Below are positions 22,001 through 32,074 of a stretch of DNA of 64,000 nt, piece by piece. The first letter of the stretch is position 1. Each line of letters starts with the position of its first letter. The notes beneath the pieces were generated by a model that saw nothing but the letters and a program-made list of their open reading frames with translations, ran no database searches and was not told where the DNA came from. Both the position numbers and the translations under genes were made by a program. This DNA comes from Pandoraea vervacti. GTDB taxonomy: Bacteria; Pseudomonadota; Gammaproteobacteria; Burkholderiales; Burkholderiaceae. Location of the stretch: assembly GCF_000934605.2 (NCBI RefSeq), contig NZ_CP010897.2, forward strand, positions 5,208,001-5,272,000, in the 5' to 3' direction.

Positions 22001-22011
22001 AGTGTGTCGGC

Positions 22012-23007
22012 TCAGAAAAACTTACGCAGGTCCATACCCTGATACAGGCTCGCCACCTGGTCGCCATAGCCATTGAACATCAACGTCTTTCGTTTGGGCG
22101 TGAAAATGCCGCCTTCGCCGATACGACGCTCAGTGGCCTGGCTCCAGCGCGGATGATCCACGTCGGGATTCACGTTCGAGTAGAAGCCGTACTCGTGCGA
22201 GGCGGCGCGATTCCAACTCGTCAACGGCATCCTCTCGACAAAACGGATCTTCACAATGGACTTCGCACTCTTGAATCCGTATTTCCAGGGCACCGCCATG
22301 CGCACCGGCGCGCCATTCTGATTCGGCAGCACCTCGCCGTACAGGCCGAACGTCAGCAACGACAGCGGATGCATGGCCTCGTCCATGCGCAGGCCCTCCA
22401 CGTACGGCCAGCTCAACACCGGGTATGACAGGCCGGGCATCTGCTTGGGATCGGCCAGCGTGACGAATTCAACGTACTTCGCGTTGCCCGTTGGCTGCAC
22501 CTGCCTGATCAGTTCGGACAAGGAATAGCCGATCCAGGGAATGACCATCGACCAGCCCTCGACACAACGGTGCCGGTATACCCGCTCTTCGAGCGGTGCG
22601 AGCTTGAGCAGCGCATCGAGATCGTAGACCTTCGGCTGCTTCACCTCGCCCTCGATTGCCACCTGCCACGGACGCGGCCTGAGCGTGCCCGCATAGCGCG
22701 ACGGGTCGGACTTGTCCGTGCCGAATTCGTAGAAATTGTTGTAGGTGGTGACATCTTTGACGTCGGTCGGCTTGTCCGTCACGACGTAGCGGGTATTGCG
22801 TGTGGCTGAAAGCCTGGCCAAGCCGGTACCCGGGCTGTCGGCCGCAAGCACGCCCGATGGCAGAACACCCAGCGCAGCGCCGCCAAGGCCTGTCAGCCCG
22901 AGACCGGACGCCTGCAAAAAGCGCCGCCGTCCCGTCGCCACCTCTCGCGGCGTAATGCTGCTCGCCGGGATATCCGTGCCGCGCAGTGTCGACTTGTTCG
23001 TACTCAT
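22012..23007 (-). CDS. msrP: Periplasmic methionine sulfoxide reductase catalytic subunit (Mo enzyme)
   Basis: 331 aa molybdopterin enzyme repairing Met-sulfoxide in periplasmic proteins. Tat signal [18 protein letters not shown] with the Arg pair at 27-29. The molybdenum-ligating cysteine is Cys148 in [17 protein letters not shown], and the C-terminal half has [23 protein letters not shown] and [21 protein letters not shown], typical of YedY/MsrP. ATG 23007 has GGAGGGC 4 nt upstream; a longer in-frame start would place 29 basic residues before the Tat signal. First gene of msrPQ, separated from ccsB by a terminator. Confidence 0.95.
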   Translation of the reverse strand: MSTNKSTLRGTDIPASSITPREVATGRRRFLQASGLGLTGLGGAALGVLPSGVLAADSPGTGLARLSATRNTRYVVTDKPTDVKDVTTYNNFYEFGTDKSDPSRYAGTLRPRPWQVAIEGEVKQPKVYDLDALLKLAPLEERVYRHRCVEGWSMVIPWIGYSLSELIRQVQPTGNAKYVEFVTLADPKQMPGLSYPVLSWPYVEGLRMDEAMHPLSLLTFGLYGEVLPNQNGAPVRMAVPWKYGFKSAKSIVKIRFVERMPLTSWNRAASHEYGFYSNVNPDVDHPRWSQATERRIGEGGIFTPKRKTLMFNGYGDQVASLYQGMDLRKFF

Positions 23008-23112
23008 GATGCCCTCCGGACGTGCTCGCCTTGCCATTGTTGCCGCGACTGTCGCGGCCCCCCCCCTGCGGCCTGCGCTCGCCGATGCCGGCACCGACGA
23101 TCAGTCACCGCC

Positions 23113-23156
23113 AGCCGATACCGGCGCGATACCGGCGCGATACCAGCGCGATACCC
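23113..23156. repeat. 11-bp tandem repeat upstream of msrP
   Basis: Four contiguous units: AGCCGATACCG, GCGCGATACCG, GCGCGATACCA, GCGCGATACCC. They lie between the ccsB terminator and the msrP start, about 105 bp upstream of the msrP ATG, so could influence its promoter or leader. Confidence 0.8.
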
Positions 23157-23221
23157 GCTGAGACCGGCTCGCGCGTGGGGCTGTTCCGCCGGGCACAGTG
23201 CGGCAAATCATACGACACGAC

Positions 23222-23255
23222 GAAAAAAGCCGCCGACACTCGCGTGCGGCGGCTT
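23222..23255 (-). terminator. Rho-independent terminator after ccsB
   Basis: On the minus strand AAGCCGCCG and CGGCGGCTT form a 9-bp stem (arms 23247-23255 and 23227-23235), followed by TTTTCG. Confidence 0.85.
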
Positions 23256-23288
23256 CTCAAGCCTGTGCTGCGGGCAACCGGGGGGGGG

Positions 23289-24473
23289 TCAGAGTTGTCC
23301 GTAGCTATGCAAACCCGACAGGAACATGTTCACGCCAAGGAATGCGAACGTCGTGATCAGCAATCCGGTCAACGACCACCACGCCGCGACAACGCCGCGC
23401 AGTCCCTTCATCAAACGCATGTGAAGCCAGGCCGCATAGTTCAGCCAGACAATCAGCGCCCACGTCTCCTTCGGGTCCCAGCTCCAATAGCCGCCCCAGG
23501 CGTCTGCGGCCCACAGCGCACCGAGAATCGTGGCGATCGTGAAGAAGGCGAACCCGACGGCGATGGCCTTGTACATCACGTCGTCGAGCAATTCGAGCGA
23601 CGGCAGACGCGACGAGAAGAACCCGCTGTCGGCTTGCTTGCCGCTTGCGACCAGGCGCTTGTTCTCGCCTGACTTGAGCAGATACGCGACAGCGACCATC
23701 GCAGCGAGCGCAAACGTGCCGTAGCCGATAAAGTTGGCCGGCACGTGGATCTTCATCCACCAGCTTTGCAGCGCGGGCACGAGCGGCTGAATTTCATACG
23801 CGCTTCGCGCCACGCTGTACCACAGGTTGAAACCGACGGCCGCGCTGATCACGAGCAGGACGAACGGGCCGAGCGAGCGCGTTTCGTAGCGTTGCTCGTA
23901 ATACAGATAGAACAGCGCGGTGATCAGGCAGAAGAGCACGAACACTTCGTACAGATTGGAGATGGGGATATGCCCCACATCCGACCCGACGAGATACGAC
24001 TCGTACCATCGCACCATCATGCCGGTGAAGCCCAGCAGCACGGCCGCCCAGCACAGCGACGAGCCGACGCTCGCGCCGAACGGCGAGCGGGCGAGCAGAC
24101 CGCCCCAATAGAAGAGCGTCGCGAGGAAGAACAGTGCGCTCATCCACAGGATGGCGGACTGACTCGACAGGAAATACTTGAGAAAGAACGCCTGATCGGC
24201 GCGCGCCAGGTCGTGGTGATACATGCCAATGCCCGCGAGCGCGAGAATCGCGATCCCCGCCATCAGCCAACGCACCGACCGCCAGTGCCAGCCGAGCAAT
24301 GCAAAGGTCGGCACCGAGAGCACCAGAATCGTGTGCTCGTAATAATCCATGTGATGGCCGTAGCGATTGAGCGCGAAGCCCGCGCCGAGCGCGAGCGCCA
24401 GCGCGAACAGCCAGTCGCCGATGCTGCGGCGTCGCAGCCACGAGATCTCTGAATAGCCCTGGGATAGCTCCAT
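23289..24473 (-). CDS. ccsB: Cytochrome c biogenesis protein CcsB/CcsA (system II heme handler)
   Basis: 394 aa polytopic inner membrane protein carrying the heme-handling WWD segment WGGYWSWDPKETWALIVWL near the C-terminus, flanked by His-containing helices. With ResB/Ccs1 it forms the system II synthase that delivers heme to CXXCH apocytochromes in the periplasm. ATG 24473 is preferred because AAGGTGA stands 6 nt upstream; ATG 24488, overlapping the resB stop as ATGA, would add five residues and cannot be excluded. Immediately downstream of resB; closed by a terminator. Confidence 0.93.
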   Translation of the reverse strand: MELSQGYSEISWLRRRSIGDWLFALALALGAGFALNRYGHHMDYYEHTILVLSVPTFALLGWHWRSVRWLMAGIAILALAGIGMYHHDLARADQAFFLKYFLSSQSAILWMSALFFLATLFYWGGLLARSPFGASVGSSLCWAAVLLGFTGMMVRWYESYLVGSDVGHIPISNLYEVFVLFCLITALFYLYYEQRYETRSLGPFVLLVISAAVGFNLWYSVARSAYEIQPLVPALQSWWMKIHVPANFIGYGTFALAAMVAVAYLLKSGENKRLVASGKQADSGFFSSRLPSLELLDDVMYKAIAVGFAFFTIATILGALWAADAWGGYWSWDPKETWALIVWLNYAAWLHMRLMKGLRGVVAAWWSLTGLLITTFAFLGVNMFLSGLHSYGQL

Positions 24474-24484
24474 CTGTCTCACCT

Positions 24485-26620
24485 TCATCGTTTTGTGACG
24501 ATCTCGTCCATCTCCGCCTTCGTGCGGGCGAATTCCTTTTCGAAATCCAGCGTGCGACGCGTGGTCGACACGGCCATCAACACCGAACTGCCGCCTTCGG
24601 GCGTGTCCTTGACCCACAGCCACAACCGCCGCTCGCGCACGTAGAACATCGAGAAGATGCCAAGCACGAGCAGCAAGCTGCCAAGATACACGATCTTCTT
24701 GCCCGGAGAGCGCGTGAGCTGGAAGACGCTTGCCTGGATCTGGTCGAACGAGTCGAGTTGCAGGAACACCGGTGCGTCATACAGAAAGTTGTCGGACAAC
24801 GCGTTGGTGGCCGTATGCACGAATCGTTCGGTCTCGGGCGACGGCGCGACGGCCGGCAGTCCCGCCTGTTCGCGGGCCACCTGCCACAGTTGCCAAATTG
24901 TCCCGTCGAGAATCCGTCGGAACATGTCCGCCGCGCTCGATTGCTGATCCGGCGGCACTTTCTCGTTCACGAATTCCGCAATGGCCTGCAAGCCGCCCGT
25001 CGCGTGACCACTCTTGCTTGCCGGCATCGCGCCCGAGAACAAATCGAGCTCGCGCTTGGCGCTTTCCTGCAACTGCCCCCGCAATTCGGCCGACGTCTGC
25101 GACGGCAACGATTGCGCCGCGAAGCGACGAGCAGCCTCGGCACGGGCACCGTCATCCTGAAGTGCGGCGCGCAACAACATCCACTGTTTGACGGAACCTT
25201 CGGCATCCGCCGGAATGCGCAGATACTGGAACGGCCCGTCCGGGGTATCGCGCACGCCCGTCATGAACACGCGTTCACCGTCTTCCACGAGAATCGGCAG
25301 CATGTAGTTGCGGTACTCCTTCGCCTGGCCGCTGCGATCTCGCACCTTGTACTGCACCGACGGACCGACGTTGCGCAGGTCCTTGCCCAGATCCGTGCGC
25401 GCTCCGGAACCGAGTTGCGCGCTCAATTCGTCACGCATCGACTTGCGGGCGACGCCGCGCGCATCGCGCTCACCACGGCCGTTACTGATGTTCTCGACGT
25501 TGATGGCGCGAAAATCGCTGAACTCGACCGTGTATTCGTCCTTGCCCGCTGCGCCGCCGCGCAGTTGCGTCGAGCCGCCGATGTCACCGGAGAACGCGAA
25601 GGCGCGATCGGTCGCGCCGCGCATCGGGTAGCCGGTCAGTTTCAGCTTGCTGCCACCATCCTCGAAGCTCGACTGATAGATCGCGACGCCCTTGTAAATG
25701 AACGGCTCGTTGACCTTCACCGTGGCGTTCATCGTCTTGCCGGTCTCGGGGTCGGTCACGACGATATCGCTCGCGAACAGCTTGGGCATGCCCGTCGAGT
25801 AATAGTCGACGTGAAATTTCTTTAGCTCGATGGAGAACGGCAGGTCCTGCACGACCGAGCCGTCCTGAAAATTCAGAATCGCCGTCGTCGACTTGCCGCC
25901 TTCCGGTACGAATGCGTAGCCGCGAAACGCGGGATTATTTGGCGAAAGACGGTGCGTCTCGGGGATTTGCGCAATGACGGCGTTGCCCTGAAGCGGCGAC
26001 TTACCGAAGAGCGCCATCTGAGCGCGGATGAGCAGGTCGCTGTCGACCAGCCCCCCCAGACAGATGATGACGATCGCACTGTGCGCAAAGATATAGCCGA
26101 TCTTGTTGATCGCGCCGGCCTTGGCCGCGACGAGCGTCGCGCCGTCGCGCTCGCGTACGACGAAGCGATAACCCCGGTGCCCGAGATAGCCGGTCAGGCG
26201 CGTGAGTATGTCGGCGCGCGGCGCTGCGCCGCTGAACTCGGCCTTGTGTCCGAAAGCGCGAAGGCTCCCTTCGCGTACGTGGTCGCGCCAGCTACGAATG
26301 TCGGCGATCATCTTCGGCGCGTTACGCACAATGCATAACGTCGTCGACGCCATCAGGAAGAACAGGATCAGCAGGAACCACCACGAACTGTACACAGTGT
26401 ACAGACCGAGCGAGCGGAAGACATCGGCCCAGAACGGACCGAACTGATTGACGTAGTTAGGGTAGGGGTCGCCCTGCTTGAGCACAGTGCCGACGATGCT
26501 GGCAATCGCGAGCACGGTGAGCAAACTGATGGCGAAACGCATCGAGCTGACAAGCTCAACGCCATCGCGCACCCATCGTTGCGCTCCCTTGATCTGCATT
26601 CCCGAGGTACTGATGCTCAT
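24485..26620 (-). CDS. resB: Cytochrome c biogenesis protein ResB/Ccs1
   Basis: 711 aa. Three membrane helices in the first third (SMRFAISLLTVLAIASIVGTVLKQGDP with the family's NYVNQFGPFWADVFRSLGL block, and IFAHSAIVIICLGGLVDSDL), a large periplasmic domain, and one near the C-terminus (IVYLGSLLLVLGIFSMFYVRERRLWLWV). These are ResB features. Partner of CcsB in system II cytochrome c maturation. The start at ATG 26620 is supported by the terminator lying just upstream, which would be inside the gene if the GTG at 26662 were used. Confidence 0.93.
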   Translation of the reverse strand: MSISTSGMQIKGAQRWVRDGVELVSSMRFAISLLTVLAIASIVGTVLKQGDPYPNYVNQFGPFWADVFRSLGLYTVYSSWWFLLILFFLMASTTLCIVRNAPKMIADIRSWRDHVREGSLRAFGHKAEFSGAAPRADILTRLTGYLGHRGYRFVVRERDGATLVAAKAGAINKIGYIFAHSAIVIICLGGLVDSDLLIRAQMALFGKSPLQGNAVIAQIPETHRLSPNNPAFRGYAFVPEGGKSTTAILNFQDGSVVQDLPFSIELKKFHVDYYSTGMPKLFASDIVVTDPETGKTMNATVKVNEPFIYKGVAIYQSSFEDGGSKLKLTGYPMRGATDRAFAFSGDIGGSTQLRGGAAGKDEYTVEFSDFRAINVENISNGRGERDARGVARKSMRDELSAQLGSGARTDLGKDLRNVGPSVQYKVRDRSGQAKEYRNYMLPILVEDGERVFMTGVRDTPDGPFQYLRIPADAEGSVKQWMLLRAALQDDGARAEAARRFAAQSLPSQTSAELRGQLQESAKRELDLFSGAMPASKSGHATGGLQAIAEFVNEKVPPDQQSSAADMFRRILDGTIWQLWQVAREQAGLPAVAPSPETERFVHTATNALSDNFLYDAPVFLQLDSFDQIQASVFQLTRSPGKKIVYLGSLLLVLGIFSMFYVRERRLWLWVKDTPEGGSSVLMAVSTTRRTLDFEKEFARTKAEMDEIVTKR

Positions 26621-26630
26621 CCTGTTTCCG

Positions 26631-26671
26631 ACAACAAAAAAGGGCGGGGACGCGTGTCTCACGCGCCCGCC
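26631..26671 (-). terminator. Rho-independent terminator after the cytochrome c4 gene
   Basis: On the minus strand GGCGGG...CCCGCC with an inner GCGTG-AGA-CACGC pairing, followed by CTTTTTTG. It separates the cytochrome gene from resB and ends 10 bp before the resB ATG. Confidence 0.75.
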
Positions 26672-26795
26672 ACCCTGTGTATGCTAAACCAGTTCGATCC
26701 GCTCGCCTTGCGGCGCCGCAGCCGGTTTCGTTATAAGTCAGCGAATATACCCTGACATTCACATGGTGTCAGGGCAGGGCTCCCGAACGTCACCA

Positions 26796-27452
26796 TCAGC
26801 GCAAACCGGCGACGTAATCCGCCACGGCTTTGATTTCCTTGTCGGACAAACGACCGCCGATGGTGTGCATCGGGGCGTTATTGCCGCGCGTCTCGTCGCG
26901 GAAAGCCACGAGTTGGGCTGCGGTGTACTCCGCCCACTGCCCGGACAGACGCGGGTATTGCGCCGGCATGCCGGCGCCCGTCGGGCCGTGACACGCGGCA
27001 CAGGCCGGCACGCCTTTCTCGGCGATACCGCCCCGGTAGATCTTCTCGCCGAGCGGCACGGTGTCTTTGTTGCGGGCGGCGCCCGGCTTCGGCGTCTGCG
27101 AGGCAAAGTACGCTGACACATTGCGCATGTCCTGATCGGACAATGCCGCGACCATGCCGGCCATGATGGGGTTGTTGCGCGCGGCGGTCTTGCCGGGCTG
27201 CGCCTTGAAGTCGACGAGCTGCTTGTAAAGATATTCGGAATGCTGACCGGCTAACTTCGGATAAGCCCCACCGGTGCTATTGCCGTCCGGCGCATGGCAG
27301 GAGGCACAGACCTGACTGGCAATGGCCTGCCCACGGGCCAGGTCGGGTTTGGCGGGCGTCTGCGGCTCGGCGGCCTGTGCGGCGCCGCTCAGAAGAATGC
27401 ATGCCAGCGCCAACGGTGTTGCAGCGAGAGACTTCCACACTCCTCGGTTCAT
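26796..27452 (-). CDS. Diheme cytochrome c4
   Basis: 218 aa; signal peptide cut predicted near AQA (residues 25-27). Two CXXCH heme sites, CASCH (49-53) and CAACH (151-155), each with its own axial-Met region (NNPIMAGMVAALSDQDM and NNAPMHTIGGRLSDKEI). The two-fold internal duplication defines cytochrome c4, a periplasmic electron carrier to terminal oxidases. ATG 27452 has AAGGTG 5 nt upstream. It stands next to the system II maturation genes that would attach its hemes. Confidence 0.93.
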   Translation of the reverse strand: MNRGVWKSLAATPLALACILLSGAAQAAEPQTPAKPDLARGQAIASQVCASCHAPDGNSTGGAYPKLAGQHSEYLYKQLVDFKAQPGKTAARNNPIMAGMVAALSDQDMRNVSAYFASQTPKPGAARNKDTVPLGEKIYRGGIAEKGVPACAACHGPTGAGMPAQYPRLSGQWAEYTAAQLVAFRDETRGNNAPMHTIGGRLSDKEIKAVADYVAGLR

Positions 27453-27584
27453 TCGCACACCTTATATCTGTTTTGTCGGGAAATCGGTCGTTCGAACTCA
27501 CCGTCCGACGCCGTGTTTCTCCTCCAACCTCACGGCGCGCGAGACGTTCGGGCAAGCCTTGGCAAGGCCAAGGTTAACTTTCAT

Positions 27585-27594
27585 ATTGTACAAT
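27585..27594. promoter_or_regulatory. Palindromic ATTGTACAAT between divergent cytochrome c4 and engB
   Basis: A perfect 10-bp palindrome reading TACAAT (a fair -10) on both strands, in an AT-rich island of the 298-bp intergenic region. No good -35 for either direction. Otherwise I see nothing certain in 27453-27750. Confidence 0.35.
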
Positions 27595-27750
27595 AAAGAC
27601 TTTCCCCGGCTTTAGGGGATTTCCATGTAGAAGGCCGCAGTGCGGGGCTTCCCGGCCTCTCGCCGGTGAGTCGCCAACTCGCCGTTTTGCGTGCCTGCTC
27701 CCGCGTTGTGGCCCGATTCCGGTGGCTGCGGCGCTCCCCCGGTTTCCGTC

Positions 27751-28419
27751 ATGTCCTTACTTCATCAAGCCCGCTTCTTCACGACCGTCAATCATCTGCG
27801 CGACCTACCGCCCACGGCCGTGCCCGAGGTCGCCTTCGCGGGCCGCTCGAATGCGGGCAAGTCCAGCGCGCTGAACATTCTGTGCAATCAGAAGCGTCTG
27901 GCCTTCTCGAGCAAGACGCCGGGCCGCACCCAGCACATCAACTATTTCGAGATTGCCCACCTCGAGCATCTGTACGGCTACCTCGTCGACCTGCCGGGTT
28001 ACGGTTACGCCGAGGTCGGCGGGGGCGTGAAAGTGCACTGGCAACAGTTGCTTGGCGACTATCTGGTGCAGCGCCCCCAGTTGCGCGGACTCGTGCTCGT
28101 CATGGACTCTCGCCGTCCGTTCACCGACCTCGACTGCGAACTGATCGACTGGTTTTTGCCGACGGGACGCCCCATCCACGCGCTACTGACCAAAGCCGAC
28201 AAGCTCACGCGTCAGGAATCCACGAATGTCCTGCGCGAGACGCAGAAGCGTCTGGCCGCAATTCCCCGCACCGACGGCCTGCCGTCCGGGGATCCGAGCA
28301 TCGCGCCGCAATTCACCGCACAGTTGTTCTCTTCCCTCAAGCGTACTGGCGTCGATGCCGCTCAGCGTGTGCTCGAAGACTGGCTGGCGATCCCGGCACG
28401 CGACGCCGCGAAGAAGTAG
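27751..28419 (+). CDS. engB: Ribosome biogenesis GTPase EngB/YsxC
   Basis: 222 aa TrmE-Era-type GTPase needed for 50S subunit maturation. G1 GRSNAGKSS (31-39), G2 region [11 protein letters not shown] (56-66), G3 DLPGYGYAE (80-88), G4 TKADKL. ATG 27751 ([20 protein letters not shown]) matches the family start; an in-frame ATG at 27691 adds 20 residues without family character. The C-terminal 25 residues are as usual variable. Monocistronic as far as can be seen. Confidence 0.94.
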   Translation: MSLLHQARFFTTVNHLRDLPPTAVPEVAFAGRSNAGKSSALNILCNQKRLAFSSKTPGRTQHINYFEIAHLEHLYGYLVDLPGYGYAEVGGGVKVHWQQLLGDYLVQRPQLRGLVLVMDSRRPFTDLDCELIDWFLPTGRPIHALLTKADKLTRQESTNVLRETQKRLAAIPRTDGLPSGDPSIAPQFTAQLFSSLKRTGVDAAQRVLEDWLAIPARDAAKK

Positions 28420-28745
28420 CGCCTTGACGGCCTCCGTCCGTGCGGCGCTCGTGCCGACAAGGCTTCGCGCTGTCGACAGTCAGTTGGCTCGCAATGTGAC
28501 GCCCCGTTTTAAACGCCCATTCGAGTCGCAGCTTCGTCATCGTAAAGTCGCCGTTGAACGACACGCCCAAGCGCGACAAATCGTCGCGGCGAATCATCTC
28601 GTACCTGCCGGATTCCGGGAAATACCGATGGCCGGGAGGTGCGGCTGTCGCCCATCGGCTGAACGGACGTTAGCCGTCAGAAGCTGTCGGAACGTGGGGT
28701 GATCGGGGAGGTTACCGGGAAGTTCGGCAACGATTCGGGCGCACA
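28420..28745. other. Intergenic stretch with no supportable gene
   Basis: On the minus strand two short frames (28594-28746, starting at the ATG right after the terminator of the candidate sRNA, and 28337-28597, which overlaps it as ATGA) are open, but neither has a Shine-Dalgarno site or recognisable protein, and the second runs into engB. I see no promoter or terminator for engB here. Confidence 0.5.
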
Positions 28746-28856
28746 TAAAAAAACCGCCGTGTAGGCACGGCGGGTTTAAATAAGCCTTATCGTAGAACGA
28801 CAGGCGCCCGCTCAGGGAGGAGAAGCGGGGGACGTCACACGCAGTGCGAACATCCG
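28746..28856 (-). ncRNA. Candidate small RNA with anti-Shine-Dalgarno loop
   Basis: The minus strand carries an isolated intrinsic terminator: stem CCGCCGTG/CACGGCGG (28754-28773) and seven U residues (28747-28753). No coding gene precedes it on that strand. About 50 nt upstream in the RNA is a hairpin CCCGCU/AGCGGG (28829-28824 with 28812-28807) whose 11-nt loop UCUCCUCCCUG exposes CUCCUCC, the perfect complement of a strong ribosome-binding site. A -10-like TATCAT (28868-28863) sits where a roughly 110-nt transcript would begin. CU-rich-loop sRNAs of this plan are known in several proteobacteria; this one is inferred from sequence only. Confidence 0.5.
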
Positions 28857-28858
28857 GT

Positions 28859-28873
28859 TGGTATGATATACCA
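28859..28873. promoter_or_regulatory. Palindrome TGGTAT-GAT-ATACCA between hemB and the candidate sRNA
   Basis: Perfect 6-3-6 inverted repeat. It contains a -10-like hexamer on each strand (TATGAT plus, TATCAT minus), so it could be an operator or shared core of divergent promoters for hemB and the sRNA. No clear -35 on either side. Confidence 0.4.
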
Positions 28874-28937
28874 TGCGTTCGAAAGTTTCCCGGCAAGCGC
28901 CCTTTTTTGCGCGCCTTCCCTCTTACGGAATCGTTGA

Positions 28938-30032
<1,095 letters not shown>

Positions 30033-30033
30033 A

Positions 30034-30075
30034 CTGCCTTCGGGCCTTCGGGCCTTCGGGCCTTCGGGTCGGCAG
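30034..30075. repeat. Four tandem CCTTCGGG units at the hemB/dsbD junction
   Basis: Units 30037-30044, 30045-30052, 30053-30060 and 30061-30068, flanked by CTGCC and GGCAG so that the whole can fold on itself. Each junction reads GCC-UUCG-GGC, a UUCG tetraloop mini-hairpin. It fills the 44 bp between the convergent genes and may end transcription from both sides, although no U-run follows. Confidence 0.75.
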
Positions 30076-30076
30076 C

Positions 30077-32074
30077 TCAACTCGCCGGCCCGAACGCCTT
30101 ATCCAGACTGCGCAGGAACTGGTCGGCAGATTGCGCGCCGATGACGCGTGTTCCCGTCACCTCTTTTCCGCTCTCATCGAAGAAGATGATCCCCGGCGGT
30201 CCAAACAAGCCAAATCGCTTGAGCAGCGCCTGATCGTCAGCATTGTTGGCCGTGACATCGGCCTGTACGAGCACCATCTGGTCCAGACGTCCCTTCACAC
30301 GCGGATCCGTGAAGACGAAGCGCTCCATCTCCTTGCAACTGATGCACCAGTCCGCATAGAAATCGAACATCACCGGACGTCCCGCCGTTGCGACCATCTG
30401 ATCGAGTTCGGCCAAACTGCGCACCCGCTGAAATTTGACGCCCTCCGTCACGGCCGCCCCGGCGTTGGCACCTCCCGACGTCATGGCCGATAGACCAGCC
30501 AATGGCGTGAGCGGATCACGCGCTCCCGCCGCCGCCCCGACGAGCGCCACGGCCCCCAGCAGCGCGGCAACGACGCCCAATCCCTTGAGCAAACGGCGGG
30601 CGCTGCTGACACCGTCCGGCAAGCTGTCGAATACGCGCATGAATGTTGCCGCCACCAGCAGGAGCACGCCCCAACCGAGCAGGAGCACAGGCGTACTCAG
30701 CAGCGGACGCACAATCCACAGCGCCACACCGAGCAGCAGGAACCCGAAGAAGCGTTTCACACCGTCCATCCAGGCCCCTGCGCGCGGCAGCAACGTGCCG
30801 CCGCCACCCGCGAGAATCACGAGCGGCAACCCCATTCCCAGCGACAAGGCAAAGAGTGCCGAACCGCCAAAAACAGCGTCCCCCGTCTTGGCAATGAACG
30901 CGAGCGCTGCCGCCAGCGGCGCCGTGACACACGGGCTGACGATCAGCCCCGACAGCACGCCCATCATCGCAGCACCGATCCACTGCCCCGACTTCTGCTT
31001 GCGCGCAGCGTCGTCGATTCGATCACGCAACGCTGCAGGCAATTGAATCTCGTACATGCCGAACATCGACAGCGACAAAACCACCATCAGTAACGCGAAG
31101 AGCACGAGCACCCACGGGGCTTGCAGGAAAGCGATCAGGCCCTGGCCGAGCAGTCCGGCCGCGACCCCGATGACCGTGTTGACGATGGCCATACCCAGGA
31201 CGTAGGCAATCGCCAGACGTATTGCCTTTGCCCGGCTCGCTTCCTGGCCCGCCACGATGGAGAGCAGAATTGGCACCATAGGAAGCACGCAAGGCGTGAA
31301 CGCAAGACCAACACCCAACGCAAAGAAGATTGCCAATGCGAGCGCGAAACTCCCTCCCGAGAGGATGCGCTCAGCCTCGCTATAGTCGTCGCGCGCGGAC
31401 AGCCATCCGTTCGACGCATTGGCCGGCACTGCCGGCGCCGCCGCCGTGGCTGACTGTGGGCGGCTCGTCTGCTGTGCGCTGCCTCCCAACAATGTCTGAT
31501 TTCCCGGGGCTGTGGCCGACGCCGGGCTTGGGCCTCCTGACCCGGCACCGCCGATCGCCGCTCCGGCGATCTTCAACGGCTTGTCCATCGGCGGGTAGCA
31601 TAGCCCCTTGTCCGCACATCCCTGCATCGTGACATTCAACGTGAAGGGACCGCCCGTGCGACTGACGGGAATACGAACGTCGATGGGCTCGTGATACACC
31701 TCCATGTCCTTGCCGAAGGTTTCATCGTGCTTGATCTCCCCCTTGGGGAACGCCGGTTCGCCGAGCATGGTGGCAGCGCTATCCGCAGCAAATGCAAATC
31801 GCTCGCGATAAAGGTAGTAACCTTTGGCGACCTCGAAATGGAGCAACACGGCACCGGGTTGCTCCGTCTTCGACACCTTGAATGCGACGTCCGGATCCAG
31901 GAAATCGTCTGCGGCGTGCGCGCGTCCTGCCGCGAGGGCAAACAGGATCGTCAATGCCATTAACACCATTAACGCGAGCGACGCGCCTTGCAACGGACGG
32001 TGCCGCCTGGCTTGTCCCGTCACATGATCTGCTGCCCACAACGACTGCGCGCCGCTCTTCTTCACGTCAAACAT
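30077..32074 (-). CDS. dsbD: Thiol:disulfide interchange protein DsbD
   Basis: 665 aa; transfers electrons from cytoplasmic thioredoxin to periplasmic partners (DsbC, and apocytochromes in this setting). Order: signal/anchor helix (31-50), Ig-like nDsbD with Cys153 and Cys159 (QGCADKGLCYPP), eight-helix membrane domain with Cys262 (FTPCVLPMVP) and Cys382 (VSPCVTAPLA), C-terminal thioredoxin domain with CISC at 577-580. All three Cys pairs are intact. ATG 32074 overlaps the cutA stop by 8 nt; a longer upstream frame would run inside cutA. The N-terminus before the helix is about 30 residues longer and more basic than usual. Confidence 0.94.
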   Translation of the reverse strand: MFDVKKSGAQSLWAADHVTGQARRHRPLQGASLALMVLMALTILFALAAGRAHAADDFLDPDVAFKVSKTEQPGAVLLHFEVAKGYYLYRERFAFAADSAATMLGEPAFPKGEIKHDETFGKDMEVYHEPIDVRIPVSRTGGPFTLNVTMQGCADKGLCYPPMDKPLKIAGAAIGGAGSGGPSPASATAPGNQTLLGGSAQQTSRPQSATAAAPAVPANASNGWLSARDDYSEAERILSGGSFALALAIFFALGVGLAFTPCVLPMVPILLSIVAGQEASRAKAIRLAIAYVLGMAIVNTVIGVAAGLLGQGLIAFLQAPWVLVLFALLMVVLSLSMFGMYEIQLPAALRDRIDDAARKQKSGQWIGAAMMGVLSGLIVSPCVTAPLAAALAFIAKTGDAVFGGSALFALSLGMGLPLVILAGGGGTLLPRAGAWMDGVKRFFGFLLLGVALWIVRPLLSTPVLLLGWGVLLLVAATFMRVFDSLPDGVSSARRLLKGLGVVAALLGAVALVGAAAGARDPLTPLAGLSAMTSGGANAGAAVTEGVKFQRVRSLAELDQMVATAGRPVMFDFYADWCISCKEMERFVFTDPRVKGRLDQMVLVQADVTANNADDQALLKRFGLFGPPGIIFFDESGKEVTGTRVIGAQSADQFLRSLDKAFGPAS

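Noticed and set aside
26621..26662. GTG start extending resB by 14 codons
   Set aside because: It would put the intrinsic terminator of the upstream cytochrome gene inside the coding region.
28337..28746. Two overlapping small minus-strand frames between engB and hemB
   Set aside because: No ribosome-binding site, no recognisable protein, and the second overlaps engB; kept only as a note.
28746..28856. 6S RNA (ssrS) for the minus-strand RNA near hemB
   Set aside because: Too short, and it lacks the long closed stem with a central bubble that defines 6S RNA.
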